This document shows, in pieces, positions 1 through 8,582 of a DNA stretch of 64,000 nucleotides (position 1 is its first letter; each line of letters opens with the position of its first letter). The notes below the pieces were generated by a model that did not search any database, was not told where the DNA came from, and saw only the letters and a list, made by a program, of their open reading frames with translations. The stretch spans positions 124,001 to 188,000 of the forward strand of contig NZ_JAGEKP010000014.1 in NCBI RefSeq assembly GCF_017565305.1. Reading direction: 5' to 3'. This stretch comes from Leifsonia sp. TF02-11. Lineage in GTDB: Bacteria > Actinomycetota > Actinomycetes > Actinomycetales > Microbacteriaceae. The position numbers and the translations under genes were made by a program.

Positions 1-168
1 GTCGCGGTCTTGTACTCGCTCAGCTCGGCGGTCGCGAGCGTGCTCGAACTCTCGCTGTTCGGCGCGACGCGCAGTCGTGAGTCGGCAGCGGAGTGGTACC
101 GCGAGCTGCGGCGAACCATCGATCGCTCCCTCGATCGCACACTCAGGGGCGCGAGCTGCTCGCACTGA
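1..168 (+). CDS. C-terminal end of an unidentified protein, cut by the window edge
   Basis: The frame is open from base 1 and ends at a TGA at 166-168, giving 55 visible residues. They start with a hydrophobic stretch of about 20 residues (VAVLYSLSSAVASVLEL...), which could be a membrane segment, followed by an Arg/Glu-rich, probably helical tail. I do not recognise the family. In relatives dprA often lies upstream of xerC, but this tail does not look like a DprA end. Codon use fits the surrounding genes, but with so little sequence the call rests mainly on the open frame. Bases 169-259 hold nothing I can identify. Confidence 0.35.
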   Translation, partial: VAVLYSLSSAVASVLELSLFGATRSRESAAEWYRELRRTIDRSLDRTLRGASCSH

Positions 169-259
169 TGGCGAAGCGAGCTCGGCGGGACAGGTCGGGC
201 GAGTGACCGTCGCCGATTCCGGTCGGCAACGGAGCGCCGCAGGGCGGTGAGCGCCGTCA

Positions 260-1387
260 ATGGCGGAAGCTGGGAGGGTGGACCTCCAACACGCGATCGA
301 CGGCTACGTGCGCCATCTCGCGATCGAGCGCGGATACTCGCCGCAGACGGTCCGCGCGTACCGTTCCGATCTCGCCCAGCTGGAGGGGTTCGCCCGCAGG
401 CGACAGGTGACCACCACGGAGCAATTGACGCTCGACCTGTTCCGGGACTGGCTCTGGGACGGCTCGCAGCGTCAGCTGGCCAAGGCGACCCTCGCCCGGC
501 GTTCCGCCGCGGCACGCGGCTTCAGCTCGTGGACAGCGCGCCAGGTGGAGGCGCGTGACGCGAGCCTCGACGGCGGCGCCCGCGGGTCGGGCGCCTCGAC
601 TCTCGGCGGCACCGCCCTCGGCCCGGGTACAGATGACCCGAGTCTGGCTGCCAGCGCAGCACACGGCGAAGCATCCGGGGCAGTACACGGTGCGGGCCCA
701 CGCGACTTGGGCCACGACAGCGGAGCCGACTCCGGGCACCGACAGCCGTCCGCCGGAGCCCCCGATCCCGCCGCGCGCCTGCGGGCGCCGAAAGCGGACA
801 AGCACCTGCCGCGCGTCATCACGCGCGACCAGATCGAAGGCCTCCTGACGGCTCTCGGCGAACGCGCCGAGGACGGCGACCCGGCCGCGCTGCGCGACGT
901 GGTCGTCATCGAGCTGCTCTACGCCGCTGGGATCCGGGTGAGCGAGCTCACCGGGCTCGACGTCGACGACGTCGACCTCGATCGGCTCACACTGCGGGTG
1001 GTCGGGAAGGGGAAGAAGGAGCGGGTGGTGCCGTTCGGGGTTCCGGCTCTGCGCGCCGTGCGGCGCTACCTCGCGACAGCGCGCCCCGCTCTCGCCACCG
1101 AGGGGTCAGGGCCCGCGCTCCTGCTCGGGGCGCGGGGTGGCAGGCTGGGAACGCGGGCCGTCTACCAACTCGTCGCGTCGCTCCTCGTCGACCTTCCCGG
1201 CGGCGGCCCGGCCGGTCCGCACACGCTGCGGCACACGGCGGCGACGCACCTTCTGGACGGGGGAGCGGACCTGCGCGCGGTGCAGGAGATCCTCGGACAC
1301 GCGAGTCTTGGCACCACCCAGATCTACACGCACGTCTCGACCGAGCGGCTCAAGGAGTCCTACCGCATTGCTCACCCCCGCGCCTGA
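260..1387 (+). CDS. xerC: Tyrosine recombinase XerC with an inter-domain insertion
   Basis: Tyrosine recombinase of the XerC type; with a XerD partner it resolves chromosome dimers at dif. The N-terminal SAM-like core-binding domain covers about residues 8-94 and the catalytic domain about 180-370. The full catalytic set is visible: R226, K250, H321, R324, H347 and nucleophile Y356 (motifs GIRVSE, HTLRH, LGHASLG, IYTHVS). XerC is normally about 300 residues; this one is 375 because a Gly/Ala/Ser/His-rich stretch of about 74 residues (95-168, bases 542-763) lies in the linker between the domains, where relatives have only a few residues. The frame stays open through it. No good Shine-Dalgarno stands before the ATG. 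Its 3' end overlaps the convergent peptidase gene by 16 bases. Confidence 0.9.
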   Translation: MAEAGRVDLQHAIDGYVRHLAIERGYSPQTVRAYRSDLAQLEGFARRRQVTTTEQLTLDLFRDWLWDGSQRQLAKATLARRSAAARGFSSWTARQVEARDASLDGGARGSGASTLGGTALGPGTDDPSLAASAAHGEASGAVHGAGPRDLGHDSGADSGHRQPSAGAPDPAARLRAPKADKHLPRVITRDQIEGLLTALGERAEDGDPAALRDVVVIELLYAAGIRVSELTGLDVDDVDLDRLTLRVVGKGKKERVVPFGVPALRAVRRYLATARPALATEGSGPALLLGARGGRLGTRAVYQLVASLLVDLPGGGPAGPHTLRHTAATHLLDGGADLRAVQEILGHASLGTTQIYTHVSTERLKESYRIAHPRA

Positions 1388-2214
1388 CGGTCGGTCGACC
1401 CGCCGGCGCGCAGCGGCAGCAGCACCGACCGCGGCACCCGGTCGAAGAACAGCAGCGGGGAGACGTAGTCGCCGTCGATGCGCACGCCAACATGGAGGCA
1501 GCTGTTCGAGCAGTGCGCTCCGGTGCCGACGACCCCGAGTGGGGAACCGCGAGTGACGGTGTCGCCTGCCGTCAATCCGTCCGCGAGCAGGGGCTCATAC
1601 GACGACAGGATCCCAGAGCCGTGATCGAGCGTGAGTACCGGCCGATCGACGACGACGCCCGCGAAGTGCACGGTCGCGTCCGACGGCGCGACGACGACAG
1701 TGCTGGTCGCGGCGGCCAGGTCGATTCCCCGATGCCCGGCGGCGTAGGGGGAGGGCGGAGCCGCATACGCCTGCACGATACGCGGTGGAGCCACCGGCCA
1801 TCGCCATCGCGGGGCGGCCGCTTCGATCGCGCTCTGTGCCACGGTCTTTGCCCGCGGGGCGGCTGCATCGATCGCGCCTTGTTCCGCGGTTTCCGCTCGC
1901 GGGGTGGGCGCGCTGGTCGCGCTCTGTCCCGCGGTTTCCGCTCGTGGGGTGGCCGCGCCGATCGCGCCTTGTACGTCGGATGCCGACCGCCGGAACCCGA
2001 CCACCGTCCCCGGAACCTCCGGGGACGCCGCCGAAGCCGGGCCTGCTACAGGGGACTCTGCCGCCGCTGGGCTCGCCACAGGACTCGCTCCCACTGACGT
2101 CAGCAGCCAGACCACCGCGGCTGCTGTCGCGCAGATCACCGCCCCCGGTCCACCCGCGCGTCCCGCTGCCTCCGCCCGTCGGCCTGAACGCCGAAACCGC
2201 TCGTTCACCGACAC
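1372..2214 (-). CDS. M23-family peptidoglycan endopeptidase with a 15-residue tandem repeat
   Basis: Exported zinc metallopeptidase of the M23 (LysM/NlpD-like) type expected to cut peptidoglycan peptides or act as a cell-wall hydrolase factor. A basic N-terminus and hydrophobic stretch at about residues 24-50 form a signal peptide or anchor. The M23 domain is at about 138-265: zinc ligands H161 and D165 (GHRGID) and the second motif with H234 and H241 (CLHVGV). The usual HxH is reduced to LH, a common variant in actinobacterial members. Between signal and enzyme, residues about 81-136 consist of nearly four copies of a 15-residue Ala/Thr/Pro-rich repeat, a probable flexible spacer. The start is a GTG; the 265 bases to the divergent symporter gene must hold both promoters. 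Confidence 0.8.
   Translation of the reverse strand: MSVNERFRRSGRRAEAAGRAGGPGAVICATAAAVVWLLTSVGASPVASPAAAESPVAGPASAASPEVPGTVVGFRRSASDVQGAIGAATPRAETAGQSATSAPTPRAETAEQGAIDAAAPRAKTVAQSAIEAAAPRWRWPVAPPRIVQAYAAPPSPYAAGHRGIDLAAATSTVVVAPSDATVHFAGVVVDRPVLTLDHGSGILSSYEPLLADGLTAGDTVTRGSPLGVVGTGAHCSNSCLHVGVRIDGDYVSPLLFFDRVPRSVLLPLRAGGSTDRQARG
1815..1985. repeat. 45-bp tandem repeat inside the M23 peptidase gene
   Basis: The motif (a or g)tcgcgc(t/c)(c/t)tg recurs at 1826, 1871, 1916 and 1961, exactly 45 bases apart, giving almost four copies of an in-frame unit that encodes a 15-residue Ala-rich spacer. Copies differ at several positions, so it is an old expansion rather than a fresh duplication. Confidence 0.85.
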
Positions 2215-2479
2215 TCGTTCACCACCAATATCCGTCTACCCCGCATCCCGTCGCCCGCTCATGCCATCCGGTCACCACCGCGAACCCGCCGATCACCACC
2301 GCGCACCCTCCCACCACCCTGCCCCGCCCCGAACGCCTCACCCGCCCTGCCCCCTCGATCCGTGGACAACCGCACGGCGCCGCCCGCTGTGGAGGACTCT
2401 TCTGCCCGTCCTGATTGCGGCGTACCGTGTCGTACGCCGCGACCTGTTCGCTCGCGCGCCACAACCGAAGAGGGATGTC

Positions 2480-3985
2480 ATGACTGATCAACGCAGCTCC
2501 ACGTCCGACGCAGAAGAGCACGTTCCCCAGCCCACGGCGGCGATGAGACGGAAGGTCGTCGGCCTGGCGACCGCAGCGGCGGTCGGCGGATTCCTGTTCG
2601 GTTTCGACTCGTCGGTCATCAACGGGGCCGTCGACTCCATCCAGCACCACTTCGCGCTCAACGCGTTCGTCACCGGGTTCATCGTCGCCGTCGCCCTGCT
2701 GGGCTGTGCGGTGGGCGCCTACGTCGCCGGCCGGCTCGCCGACCGGTGGGGCCGGATCCGGGTGATGCTCATCGGCGCCGTCCTCTTCCTCGCGAGCTCG
2801 ATCGGGGCCGGCCTCTCGTTCTCGGTCTGGGACCTCGGCTTCTGGCGCATCATCGGGGGTCTCGGCATCGGCATCGCCTCGGTCGTCGCTCCGGCGTACA
2901 TCGCCGAGATCGCGCCGAAGCAGCGACGGGGCGGCCTCGCCTCGCTGCAGCAGCTGGCCATCACCGTCGGTATCTTCGTCGCCCTGCTCTCCGACGCGCT
3001 GCTGGCGGGCGCGGCCGGCGCGGCGGCCAACCAGCTCTGGCTGGGGCTGGAGGCCTGGCGGTGGATGTTCCTCGTCGGGGTCATCCCGTCCCTCGTCTAC
3101 GGGATCCTGGCGCTCGTCCTGCCCGAGTCGCCCCGTTACCTGCTGGCGACGGGCAGGCATGATCAGGCGCGGGAGATCTTCGTCACGCTGGTGCCGGAGG
3201 AGGACGTCGACCGCCAGGTGCGCGACATCGAGCAGGCGATCGAGCAGGACAAGGATGCGGCCAAGGGAACGCTGCGCGGCAACCGGTTCGGGTTGAAACC
3301 CATCGTCTGGATCGGCATCATCCTGTCGGTGTTCCAGCAGTTCGTCGGCATCAACGTAATCTTCTACTACTCGACGACGCTCTGGAAGGCGGTCGGCTTC
3401 ACCGAGAGCAACTCCCTGCTGATCACCGTGATCACGTCCGTCACCAACGTGGTCGTGACGATCGTGGCCATCCTGCTGGTGGACAGAGTGGGTCGTCGAC
3501 CGATCCTGCTCACCGGATCGGTCGGAATGGCGCTGTCGCTCGGCGTGATGGCCCTGGCGTTCAGTTTCGCCTCCAAGACAGGAAGCGAGGTGTCGCTGCC
3601 GAACCCGTGGGGTCCGATCGCGCTGGTCGCCGCGAACCTGTTCGTGATCTTCTTCGGCGCGTCGTGGGGGCCGCTGGTGTGGGTGCTGCTGGGGGAGATC
3701 TTCCCTCCGCGCATCCGTGGAGCCGCGCTCGGCGTCGCCGCCTCCGCCCAGTGGATCGCGAACTTCCTAGTGACCGTGTCGTTCCCGCCGATGTCGGACT
3801 TCTCGCTGCCGTTCACGTACGGGATGTACGCGGTGTTCGCCGCGCTCTCGTTCTTCTTCGTCTTCTTCAAGGTGCCGGAGACGAACGGGATGGCGCTCGA
3901 GCACGCGGAGACGCTGTTCGCCACCGCGGGGAGAAGCCGCGGACCCCAGGTGCGCTCGTCGGGGGACACGGTCCCGCGCCCCTGA
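2480..3985 (+). CDS. MFS sugar:proton symporter (sugar porter family)
   Basis: A 501-residue, 12-helix transporter of the major facilitator superfamily, sugar porter family (XylE/GalP/IolT-like), importing a hexose, pentose or inositol with protons across the cytoplasmic membrane. Family signatures visible: GGFLFGFDSSVINGA in helix 1, RLADRWGRIR in loop 2-3, PESPRYLL after helix 6, QQFVGINVIFYYS in helix 7, DRVGRRPILL in loop 8-9 and the end motif PETNG. The ATG at 2480 is chosen because GAGGG lies 9-13 bases upstream and the protein then starts just before helix 1; the frame is open further up but the upstream part is Pro/Arg-rich and unlike any transporter N-terminus. The substrate cannot be read from sequence, and no catabolic genes adjoin it. 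Confidence 0.88.
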   Translation: MTDQRSSTSDAEEHVPQPTAAMRRKVVGLATAAAVGGFLFGFDSSVINGAVDSIQHHFALNAFVTGFIVAVALLGCAVGAYVAGRLADRWGRIRVMLIGAVLFLASSIGAGLSFSVWDLGFWRIIGGLGIGIASVVAPAYIAEIAPKQRRGGLASLQQLAITVGIFVALLSDALLAGAAGAAANQLWLGLEAWRWMFLVGVIPSLVYGILALVLPESPRYLLATGRHDQAREIFVTLVPEEDVDRQVRDIEQAIEQDKDAAKGTLRGNRFGLKPIVWIGIILSVFQQFVGINVIFYYSTTLWKAVGFTESNSLLITVITSVTNVVVTIVAILLVDRVGRRPILLTGSVGMALSLGVMALAFSFASKTGSEVSLPNPWGPIALVAANLFVIFFGASWGPLVWVLLGEIFPPRIRGAALGVAASAQWIANFLVTVSFPPMSDFSLPFTYGMYAVFAALSFFFVFFKVPETNGMALEHAETLFATAGRSRGPQVRSSGDTVPRP

Positions 3986-4037
3986 ACCGCGCCAGAACCG
4001 TCCCGGAACCGCGCACGTGGGCGGGCCGCGATCCTGA

Positions 4038-4043
4038 TAAGCT
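4038..4043 (+). promoter_or_regulatory. Candidate -10 box of the rpsB promoter
   Basis: TAAGCT within GATAAGCT fits the actinobacterial TAnnnT -10 pattern, about 230 bases before rpsB and just before the leader hairpins. No convincing -35 box is visible. Confidence 0.35.
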
Positions 4044-4051
4044 GTTCTCTG

Positions 4052-4272
4052 CACTCCGCACGTCGGAGTGACTACGCGTGTCCGCAACGCCCTCTTCGCA
4101 GGGCGGGCGCGTCTCCACCGGTCTCCTGATCATCCACCACGGTTCTCCGTGCGGGTGCGCGGGTGCGGAGCAGCGCAGGGCACCAGGCGCGGCGATCGAC
4201 CGATCGTCGCGGGACAACCGAGAGTCGCGTCCCCGCCTCAGGGCCGGGCGCGCAAGACAAGGAGAACGGCAA
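4052..4272 (+). promoter_or_regulatory. Long structured leader upstream of rpsB
   Basis: The 287 bases between the symporter gene and rpsB contain no gene with ribosomal-protein-like sequence. A perfect 7-bp stem (4052-4058 with 4064-4070, loop CACGT) is followed by a 6-bp stem (4088-4093 with 4100-4105), and the rest is GC-rich up to AAGGAG at 4258-4263. A long leader before rpsB-tsf is what S2 autoregulation would need in other bacteria; that role here is inference. Confidence 0.4.
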
Positions 4273-5151
4273 ATGGCCGTCGTCACCATGCGCCAGCTGC
4301 TCGACAGCGGCGTCCACTTCGGACACCAGACCCGTCGCTGGAACCCGAAGATGAAGCGCTTCATCCTCACCGAGCGTTCCGGCAGCTACATCATCGACCT
4401 GCAGCAGTCGCTCGCATACATCGACAAGACCTACGAGTTCGTGCGCGAGACCGTCGCGCACGGCGGCACCATCCTCTTCGTCGGCACCAAGAAGCAGGCT
4501 CAGCAGGCGATCGCCGAGCAGGCGACCCGCGTGGGCCAGCCCTACGTGAACCAGCGCTGGCTGGGCGGTCTGCTGACCAACTTCCAGACCGTGTCCAAGC
4601 GTCTCGCGCGCATGAAGGAGCTCGAGGAGCTCGACTTCGAGGGCACCACGAGCGGCTTCACCAAGAAGGAGCTGCTGATCAAGAAGCGCGAGCTCGACAA
4701 GCTGCACAAGTCGCTCGGCGGCATCCGCAACCTGTCGAAGACCCCGAGCGCGATCTGGGTCGTCGACACCAAGAAGGAGCACCTCGCGATCGACGAGGCG
4801 AAGAAGCTGGGCATCCCGGTCATCGCCATCCTCGACACGAACTGCGACCCGGACGAGGTCCAGTACCCGATCCCGGGCAACGACGACGCCATCCGTTCGG
4901 TCACCCTCCTCACCCGCATCGTCGCCGACGCCGCGGCCGAGGGCCTCATCCAGCGTCACCAGAAGCCCGAGGAGGGCTCCGAGCAGGCCGAGCCGCTCGC
5001 CGAGTGGGAGCAGGAGCTCCTCGCGCAGTCGAGCGACGAGGTCCAGTCCTCCGCCGAGAACGAGAAGGCGGCCGACGCCGACCTCGCCGAGGCCAAGGCG
5101 GACTCCGCCGAGGTCGTCGCCGAGGGCGAAGCCGACGCCGAGGCCAAGTAA
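4273..5151 (+). CDS. rpsB: 30S ribosomal protein S2
   Basis: Ribosomal protein S2 of the small subunit. The start ATG at 4273 follows AAGGAG by nine bases and gives the family N-terminus [20 protein letters not shown]. The S2 signatures [16 protein letters not shown] and the later DTNCDPD are present. At 292 residues it is longer than E. coli S2 (241) owing to an acidic, Glu/Ala-rich tail from about residue 235, usual in actinobacteria. It is followed 40 bases later by tsf, the conserved rpsB-tsf pair. The frame is open upstream of 4273, but that part does not resemble S2. Confidence 0.97.
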   Translation: MAVVTMRQLLDSGVHFGHQTRRWNPKMKRFILTERSGSYIIDLQQSLAYIDKTYEFVRETVAHGGTILFVGTKKQAQQAIAEQATRVGQPYVNQRWLGGLLTNFQTVSKRLARMKELEELDFEGTTSGFTKKELLIKKRELDKLHKSLGGIRNLSKTPSAIWVVDTKKEHLAIDEAKKLGIPVIAILDTNCDPDEVQYPIPGNDDAIRSVTLLTRIVADAAAEGLIQRHQKPEEGSEQAEPLAEWEQELLAQSSDEVQSSAENEKAADADLAEAKADSAEVVAEGEADAEAK

Positions 5152-5191
5152 CCAACTTCCCAACTTCGAGTCAGAAGGTTCCAGTCAGAAC

Positions 5192-6022
5192 ATGGCAAAC
5201 ATCAGCATCGCTGACATCAAGGCCCTGCGCGAGCAGCTCGGCACCGGCATGGTCGACACCAAGAAGGCCCTCGAGGAGGCCGGCGGCGACATCGAGAAGG
5301 CCACCGAGATCCTGCGCCTGAAGGGTGCGAAGGGCAACGCCAAGCGCGCCGACCGCTCCACCTCCGAGGGCCTCGTCGCCGCGAAGGAGAACGGCAACGG
5401 CACCGCGACGATGATCGAGCTCGCGTGCGAGACCGACTTCGTGGCGAAGGGCGAGAAGTTCATCGCCCTGGCCGACAAGGTGCTCGACGCGGCAGCCGCC
5501 GCGGGCGCGACCACGGTCGAGGAGGCGCTTGCCGCCCCCGCCGGCTCGCAGACCGTCGCCGAGCTCATCGGTGACGAGGCCGCGATCCTCGGCGAGAAGG
5601 TGGAGCTCCGCCGCATCGCCGTCGTCTCGGGCGAGAGCTTCGCGATCTACCTGCACAAGACCTCCAAAGACCTGCCGCCGCAGGTCGGCGTCGTCGTCGG
5701 CTACGCCGGCGGTGACGCGGAGACCGCTCGCAGCATCGCGCAGCACATCTCGTTCGCCAACCCGACCTACCTCACGCGCGAGGACGTCCCTGCGGACGAG
5801 GTCGAGAACGAGCGTCGCATCGTCGAGGAGATCTCGCGCAACGAGGGCAAGCCGGAGGCCGCGCTCCCGAAGATCATCGAGGGTCGCCTCGGCGCCTACT
5901 TCAAGCAGGTCGCCCTGCTCGAGCAGGAGTACGCCCGCGACAACAAGCTGACGATCGCCCAGGTCCTCAAGGACTCGGGTCTGACCGTTTCGGGCTTCGC
6001 CCGCTTCAAGGTCGGCGCCTGA
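5192..6022 (+). CDS. tsf: Elongation factor Ts
   Basis: Guanine-nucleotide exchange factor for EF-Tu, 276 residues. The N-terminal UBA-like domain (about 4-45) carries the typical LREQLGTGMVDTKKAL and the exchange core has the TDFVA motif at about residues 80-84 that contacts EF-Tu. It forms an operon with rpsB. A perfect hairpin terminator begins 11 bases after the stop, so pyrH is transcribed separately, at least in part. Confidence 0.97.
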   Translation: MANISIADIKALREQLGTGMVDTKKALEEAGGDIEKATEILRLKGAKGNAKRADRSTSEGLVAAKENGNGTATMIELACETDFVAKGEKFIALADKVLDAAAAAGATTVEEALAAPAGSQTVAELIGDEAAILGEKVELRRIAVVSGESFAIYLHKTSKDLPPQVGVVVGYAGGDAETARSIAQHISFANPTYLTREDVPADEVENERRIVEEISRNEGKPEAALPKIIEGRLGAYFKQVALLEQEYARDNKLTIAQVLKDSGLTVSGFARFKVGA

Positions 6023-6032
6023 CCCAGGCATG

Positions 6033-6071
6033 AAGGAGTCCGGATCGTGAATCACGATCCGGACTCCTTTT
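6033..6071 (+). terminator. Intrinsic terminator after tsf
   Basis: A perfect 17-bp stem (6033-6049 with 6053-6069) with loop AAT, followed by a short T run. It is the strongest hairpin I see in the window, and closes the rpsB-tsf operon. Confidence 0.9.
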
Positions 6072-6148
6072 CTGTGCGCACGCGAACTGTTCACGCGCCG
6101 CACGCACGCATTAGCGTTAACGAACCACACGGAAGGACTCGTACACGT

Positions 6149-6862
6149 ATGTCGGCATCCACTCAAAGACGCAGGGTCCTCCTCAAACTCTCCGGCGAGG
6201 CGTTCGGCGGCGGCCAGCTCGGGGTGAACCCCGACATCGTCAGCAGCATCGCCCGGGAGATCGCCCAGGCGGCGACGGACGTCGAGATCGCGATCGTCGT
6301 CGGCGGAGGCAACTTCTTCCGCGGGGCCGAGCTCTCGCAGCGCGGCATGGACCGCGGGCGTGCCGACTACATGGGCATGCTGGGCACGGTCATGAACTCG
6401 CTCGCCCTGCAGGACTTCCTCGAGCAGGCCGGCGCCGAGACGCGCGTCCAGTCCGCCATCGAGATGACCCAGGTCGCGGAGCCCTACATCCCCCGGCGCG
6501 CGGAGCGGCACCTCGAGAAGGGCCGGGTCGTCATCTTCGGCGCCGGCGCAGGGCTGCCGTACTTCTCGACCGACACGGTCGCGGCCCAGCGGGCACTGGA
6601 GATCAGCGCCGACGTCGTCCTGGTCGCCAAGAACGGCGTCGACGGGATGTACGACGACGACCCGCGCACGAACCCGGAGGCGCGCAAGATCGACCAGATC
6701 AGCCACCAGGACGCCCTCCAGCAGGGCCTCAAGGCCGTGGACTCCACCGCGCTGAGCCTCTGCATGGACAACGGGATGCCGATGCGTATCTTCGGCATCG
6801 AGCCGGCAGGTAACGTGACGGCCGCGCTGCTCGGCGCCGAGATCGGCACGCTGCTCGGCTGA
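6149..6862 (+). CDS. pyrH: Uridylate kinase (UMP kinase)
   Basis: Bacterial hexameric UMP kinase of the amino-acid-kinase fold, making UDP from UMP and ATP. It is 237 residues, the family size. Motifs: [10 protein letters not shown] at the N-terminus, [10 protein letters not shown] (phosphate binding), [24 protein letters not shown] and the [20 protein letters not shown] nucleotide region. The ATG at 6149 has GGAAGGA 12-18 bases upstream; an upstream extension would run through the tsf terminator and is rejected. TAGCGT at 6112-6117 could be its -10 box. It stands between tsf and frr, the standard order. Confidence 0.96.
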   Translation: MSASTQRRRVLLKLSGEAFGGGQLGVNPDIVSSIAREIAQAATDVEIAIVVGGGNFFRGAELSQRGMDRGRADYMGMLGTVMNSLALQDFLEQAGAETRVQSAIEMTQVAEPYIPRRAERHLEKGRVVIFGAGAGLPYFSTDTVAAQRALEISADVVLVAKNGVDGMYDDDPRTNPEARKIDQISHQDALQQGLKAVDSTALSLCMDNGMPMRIFGIEPAGNVTAALLGAEIGTLLG

Positions 6863-6911
6863 GCGGCGTCCGCTGGCCGCGACCGGCCCGTCCGGCACGC
6901 GACAGCGGACC

Positions 6912-6960
6912 GCCGGCAGCCGGTCGTGCGCAGGCTGCCGGCAGCCGGTCGTGCGCAGGG
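6912..6960. repeat. 25-bp tandem duplication upstream of frr
   Basis: The 23 bases beginning GCCGGCAGCCGG occur identically at 6912 and 6937, in the pyrH-frr gap. It looks like a simple recent duplication of non-coding DNA. Confidence 0.8.
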
Positions 6961-7016
6961 CGCCGGGCGCCCTGGCCCTAGACTAGACACCGACTCACCG
7001 ATCTGAAGGAGAAACC

Positions 7017-7571
7017 GTGATCGCCGATGTGATTTCCGACGCCCGCCAGCGCATGAGCAAGACCGTGGACGCGGCGAGGGACGACTTCGGCACGGTGAGC
7101 GCGGGGCGTGCGAACCCCGCCCTCTTCCAGAAGGTGCTCGTGGATTACTACGGCTCGCCGACGCCGCTGGCACAGCTCGCCGGCCTCCAGAACCCGGAAG
7201 CGCGCGTGCTGCTCGTCACGCCGTACGACAAGTCCGCCCTCAAGGACATCGAGAAGGCGATCGTCGCCATGCCGAACCTCTCGGCGAACGTCGGGAACGA
7301 CGGCGAGATCGTGCGCGTGACGCTGCCCGAGCTGACGGAGGACCGCCGCAAGGAGTTCGTCAAGATCGTCCGGGGCAAGGGTGAGGACGCCAAGGTGGCG
7401 ATCCGCAACATCCGGCGCAAGGCGAAGGATGAGCTGGACGCGCTCAAGGGCGAGGTCGGGGATGATGAAGTCGCTCGCGGCGAGAAGGAGCTCGAGACCC
7501 TCACCCGTTCGCACGTCGACGCCGTCGACGAGGCCCTGAAGCGCAAGGAAGCAGAGCTCCTCGAGGTCTGA
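7017..7571 (+). CDS. frr: Ribosome recycling factor
   Basis: Splits post-termination ribosomes together with EF-G. It is 184 residues, against 185 in E. coli. The family features [37 protein letters not shown] and [13 protein letters not shown] are present; the fold is a three-helix bundle with a small beta domain. The start is a GTG with AAGGAG at 7005-7010. TAGACT at 6979-6984 could serve as a local -10 box. The stop touches the cdsA start, so the two are co-translated. Confidence 0.97.
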   Translation: MIADVISDARQRMSKTVDAARDDFGTVSAGRANPALFQKVLVDYYGSPTPLAQLAGLQNPEARVLLVTPYDKSALKDIEKAIVAMPNLSANVGNDGEIVRVTLPELTEDRRKEFVKIVRGKGEDAKVAIRNIRRKAKDELDALKGEVGDDEVARGEKELETLTRSHVDAVDEALKRKEAELLEV

Positions 7572-8570
7572 ATGAGCGAGGGGAGCAGCCCCGGCGCGCC
7601 CCGCACGCCGGAGTCGGGCAGACGGGGGAAGGCGGCGGCACGGGCAGAGCTCCGCGCGCAGGTTCAGGCCACCCGTGCCGACTTCGAGCGCCAGATGCTG
7701 GCCAGGAAGGCGCAGCTCGATGCGACCAACGAGCGAATCGCCGCCCGCACCGGCCGTAACCTCATCCTGGCCATCCTGATCGGCCTGGGGGCCGGCGCGC
7801 TGCTCATCCTGAGCCTCATCTTCATCAAGGAGCTGTTCCTGGTGTTCGGGGCGGCGATGATCGGGTTCGCCGCCTTCGAGCTCACGCAGGCGTTCCGGGG
7901 AGCCGGGCGACGTGTCCCGCGCATCCCGACAGTGATCGCCGCGCTCGCGATCGTGCCCGCCACGTTCTGGTTCCACGCGGGCGGCCAGCTGGTCGCCCTG
8001 GCGGCGGGCATCTTGCTGGTCGTCGTGTGGCGGCTGGTCGAGGAGGCCGCTGTTCCCGCCAAGCGGGCGGGGGGAGTGGCGCTGGCGCGGGATCTCGCCT
8101 GGAGCGTCCTCGTTCAGATGTATGTGACGCTCCTCGGATCGTTCGCGATCCTGCTGCTCGCCGAGAACGGCGGCGAATGGTGGGTGCTCGCGTTCCTGAT
8201 CGTGGTCGTGGCCGTCGACACCGGGGCCTACGCGAGCGGCCTGTCGTGGGGCCGGCATCCGATGGCACCGACGATCAGTCCGAAGAAGACCTGGGAGGGC
8301 TTCGCAGGGGCAGCCGTCGCCGCGGTGGTCGCCGGCGTCCTCGTCTCGCTGTTCATGATCGGCGAGACGTGGTGGTTCGGCGTCGTGTTCGGTCTGGTGG
8401 CCTTGCTGACGGCGACGGCCGGAGACCTCGCGGAGTCGCTGATCAAGCGCGATCTGGGCATCAAAGACATGAGCTCCTGGCTGCCGGGTCATGGCGGATT
8501 CCTCGACCGACTGGACTCGATCCTGCCGTCGGCGGCGGCCACCTACGTGCTGTTCCTCATCTTCACCTGA
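7572..8570 (+). CDS. cdsA: Phosphatidate cytidylyltransferase (CDP-diglyceride synthase)
   Basis: Integral membrane enzyme making CDP-diacylglycerol from phosphatidate and CTP, the branch point for all phospholipids. The family signature near the C-terminus is complete: SLIKRDLGIKD followed by PGHGGFLDRLDS. About eight membrane helices fill residues 62-332. The first 60 residues are a charged, probably helical cytoplasmic extension (Arg/Ala/Gln-rich), common in actinobacterial CdsA. The ATG abuts the frr stop with no gap, indicating translational coupling. Confidence 0.95.
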   Translation: MSEGSSPGAPRTPESGRRGKAAARAELRAQVQATRADFERQMLARKAQLDATNERIAARTGRNLILAILIGLGAGALLILSLIFIKELFLVFGAAMIGFAAFELTQAFRGAGRRVPRIPTVIAALAIVPATFWFHAGGQLVALAAGILLVVVWRLVEEAAVPAKRAGGVALARDLAWSVLVQMYVTLLGSFAILLLAENGGEWWVLAFLIVVVAVDTGAYASGLSWGRHPMAPTISPKKTWEGFAGAAVAAVVAGVLVSLFMIGETWWFGVVFGLVALLTATAGDLAESLIKRDLGIKDMSSWLPGHGGFLDRLDSILPSAAATYVLFLIFT

Positions 8571-8576
8571 CAGAAT
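8571..8576 (+). promoter_or_regulatory. Weak candidate leaderless -10 box
   Basis: CAGAAT lies six bases before the GTG of the DivIVA-like gene. It differs from TAnnnT at the first base. It fits the leaderless pattern seen at many starts in this window. Confidence 0.3.
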
Positions 8577-8582
8577 GTCCCG

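Noticed and set aside
260-1387. xerC as an integrase of a mobile element
   Set aside because: It sits in the conserved xerC-rpsB neighbourhood with no attachment sites, cargo genes or composition change. It is the housekeeping recombinase apart from the insertion.
1904-2479. N-terminal extension of 192 residues on the sugar symporter
   Set aside because: It is the reverse reading of the M23 peptidase gene and divergent promoter region; Pro/Arg-rich with no transporter features. The ATG at 2480 has a ribosome site and fits the family length.
4078-4272. Upstream extension of rpsB
   Set aside because: The residues do not match S2, while the ATG at 4273 has a perfect AAGGAG site and yields the standard N-terminus.
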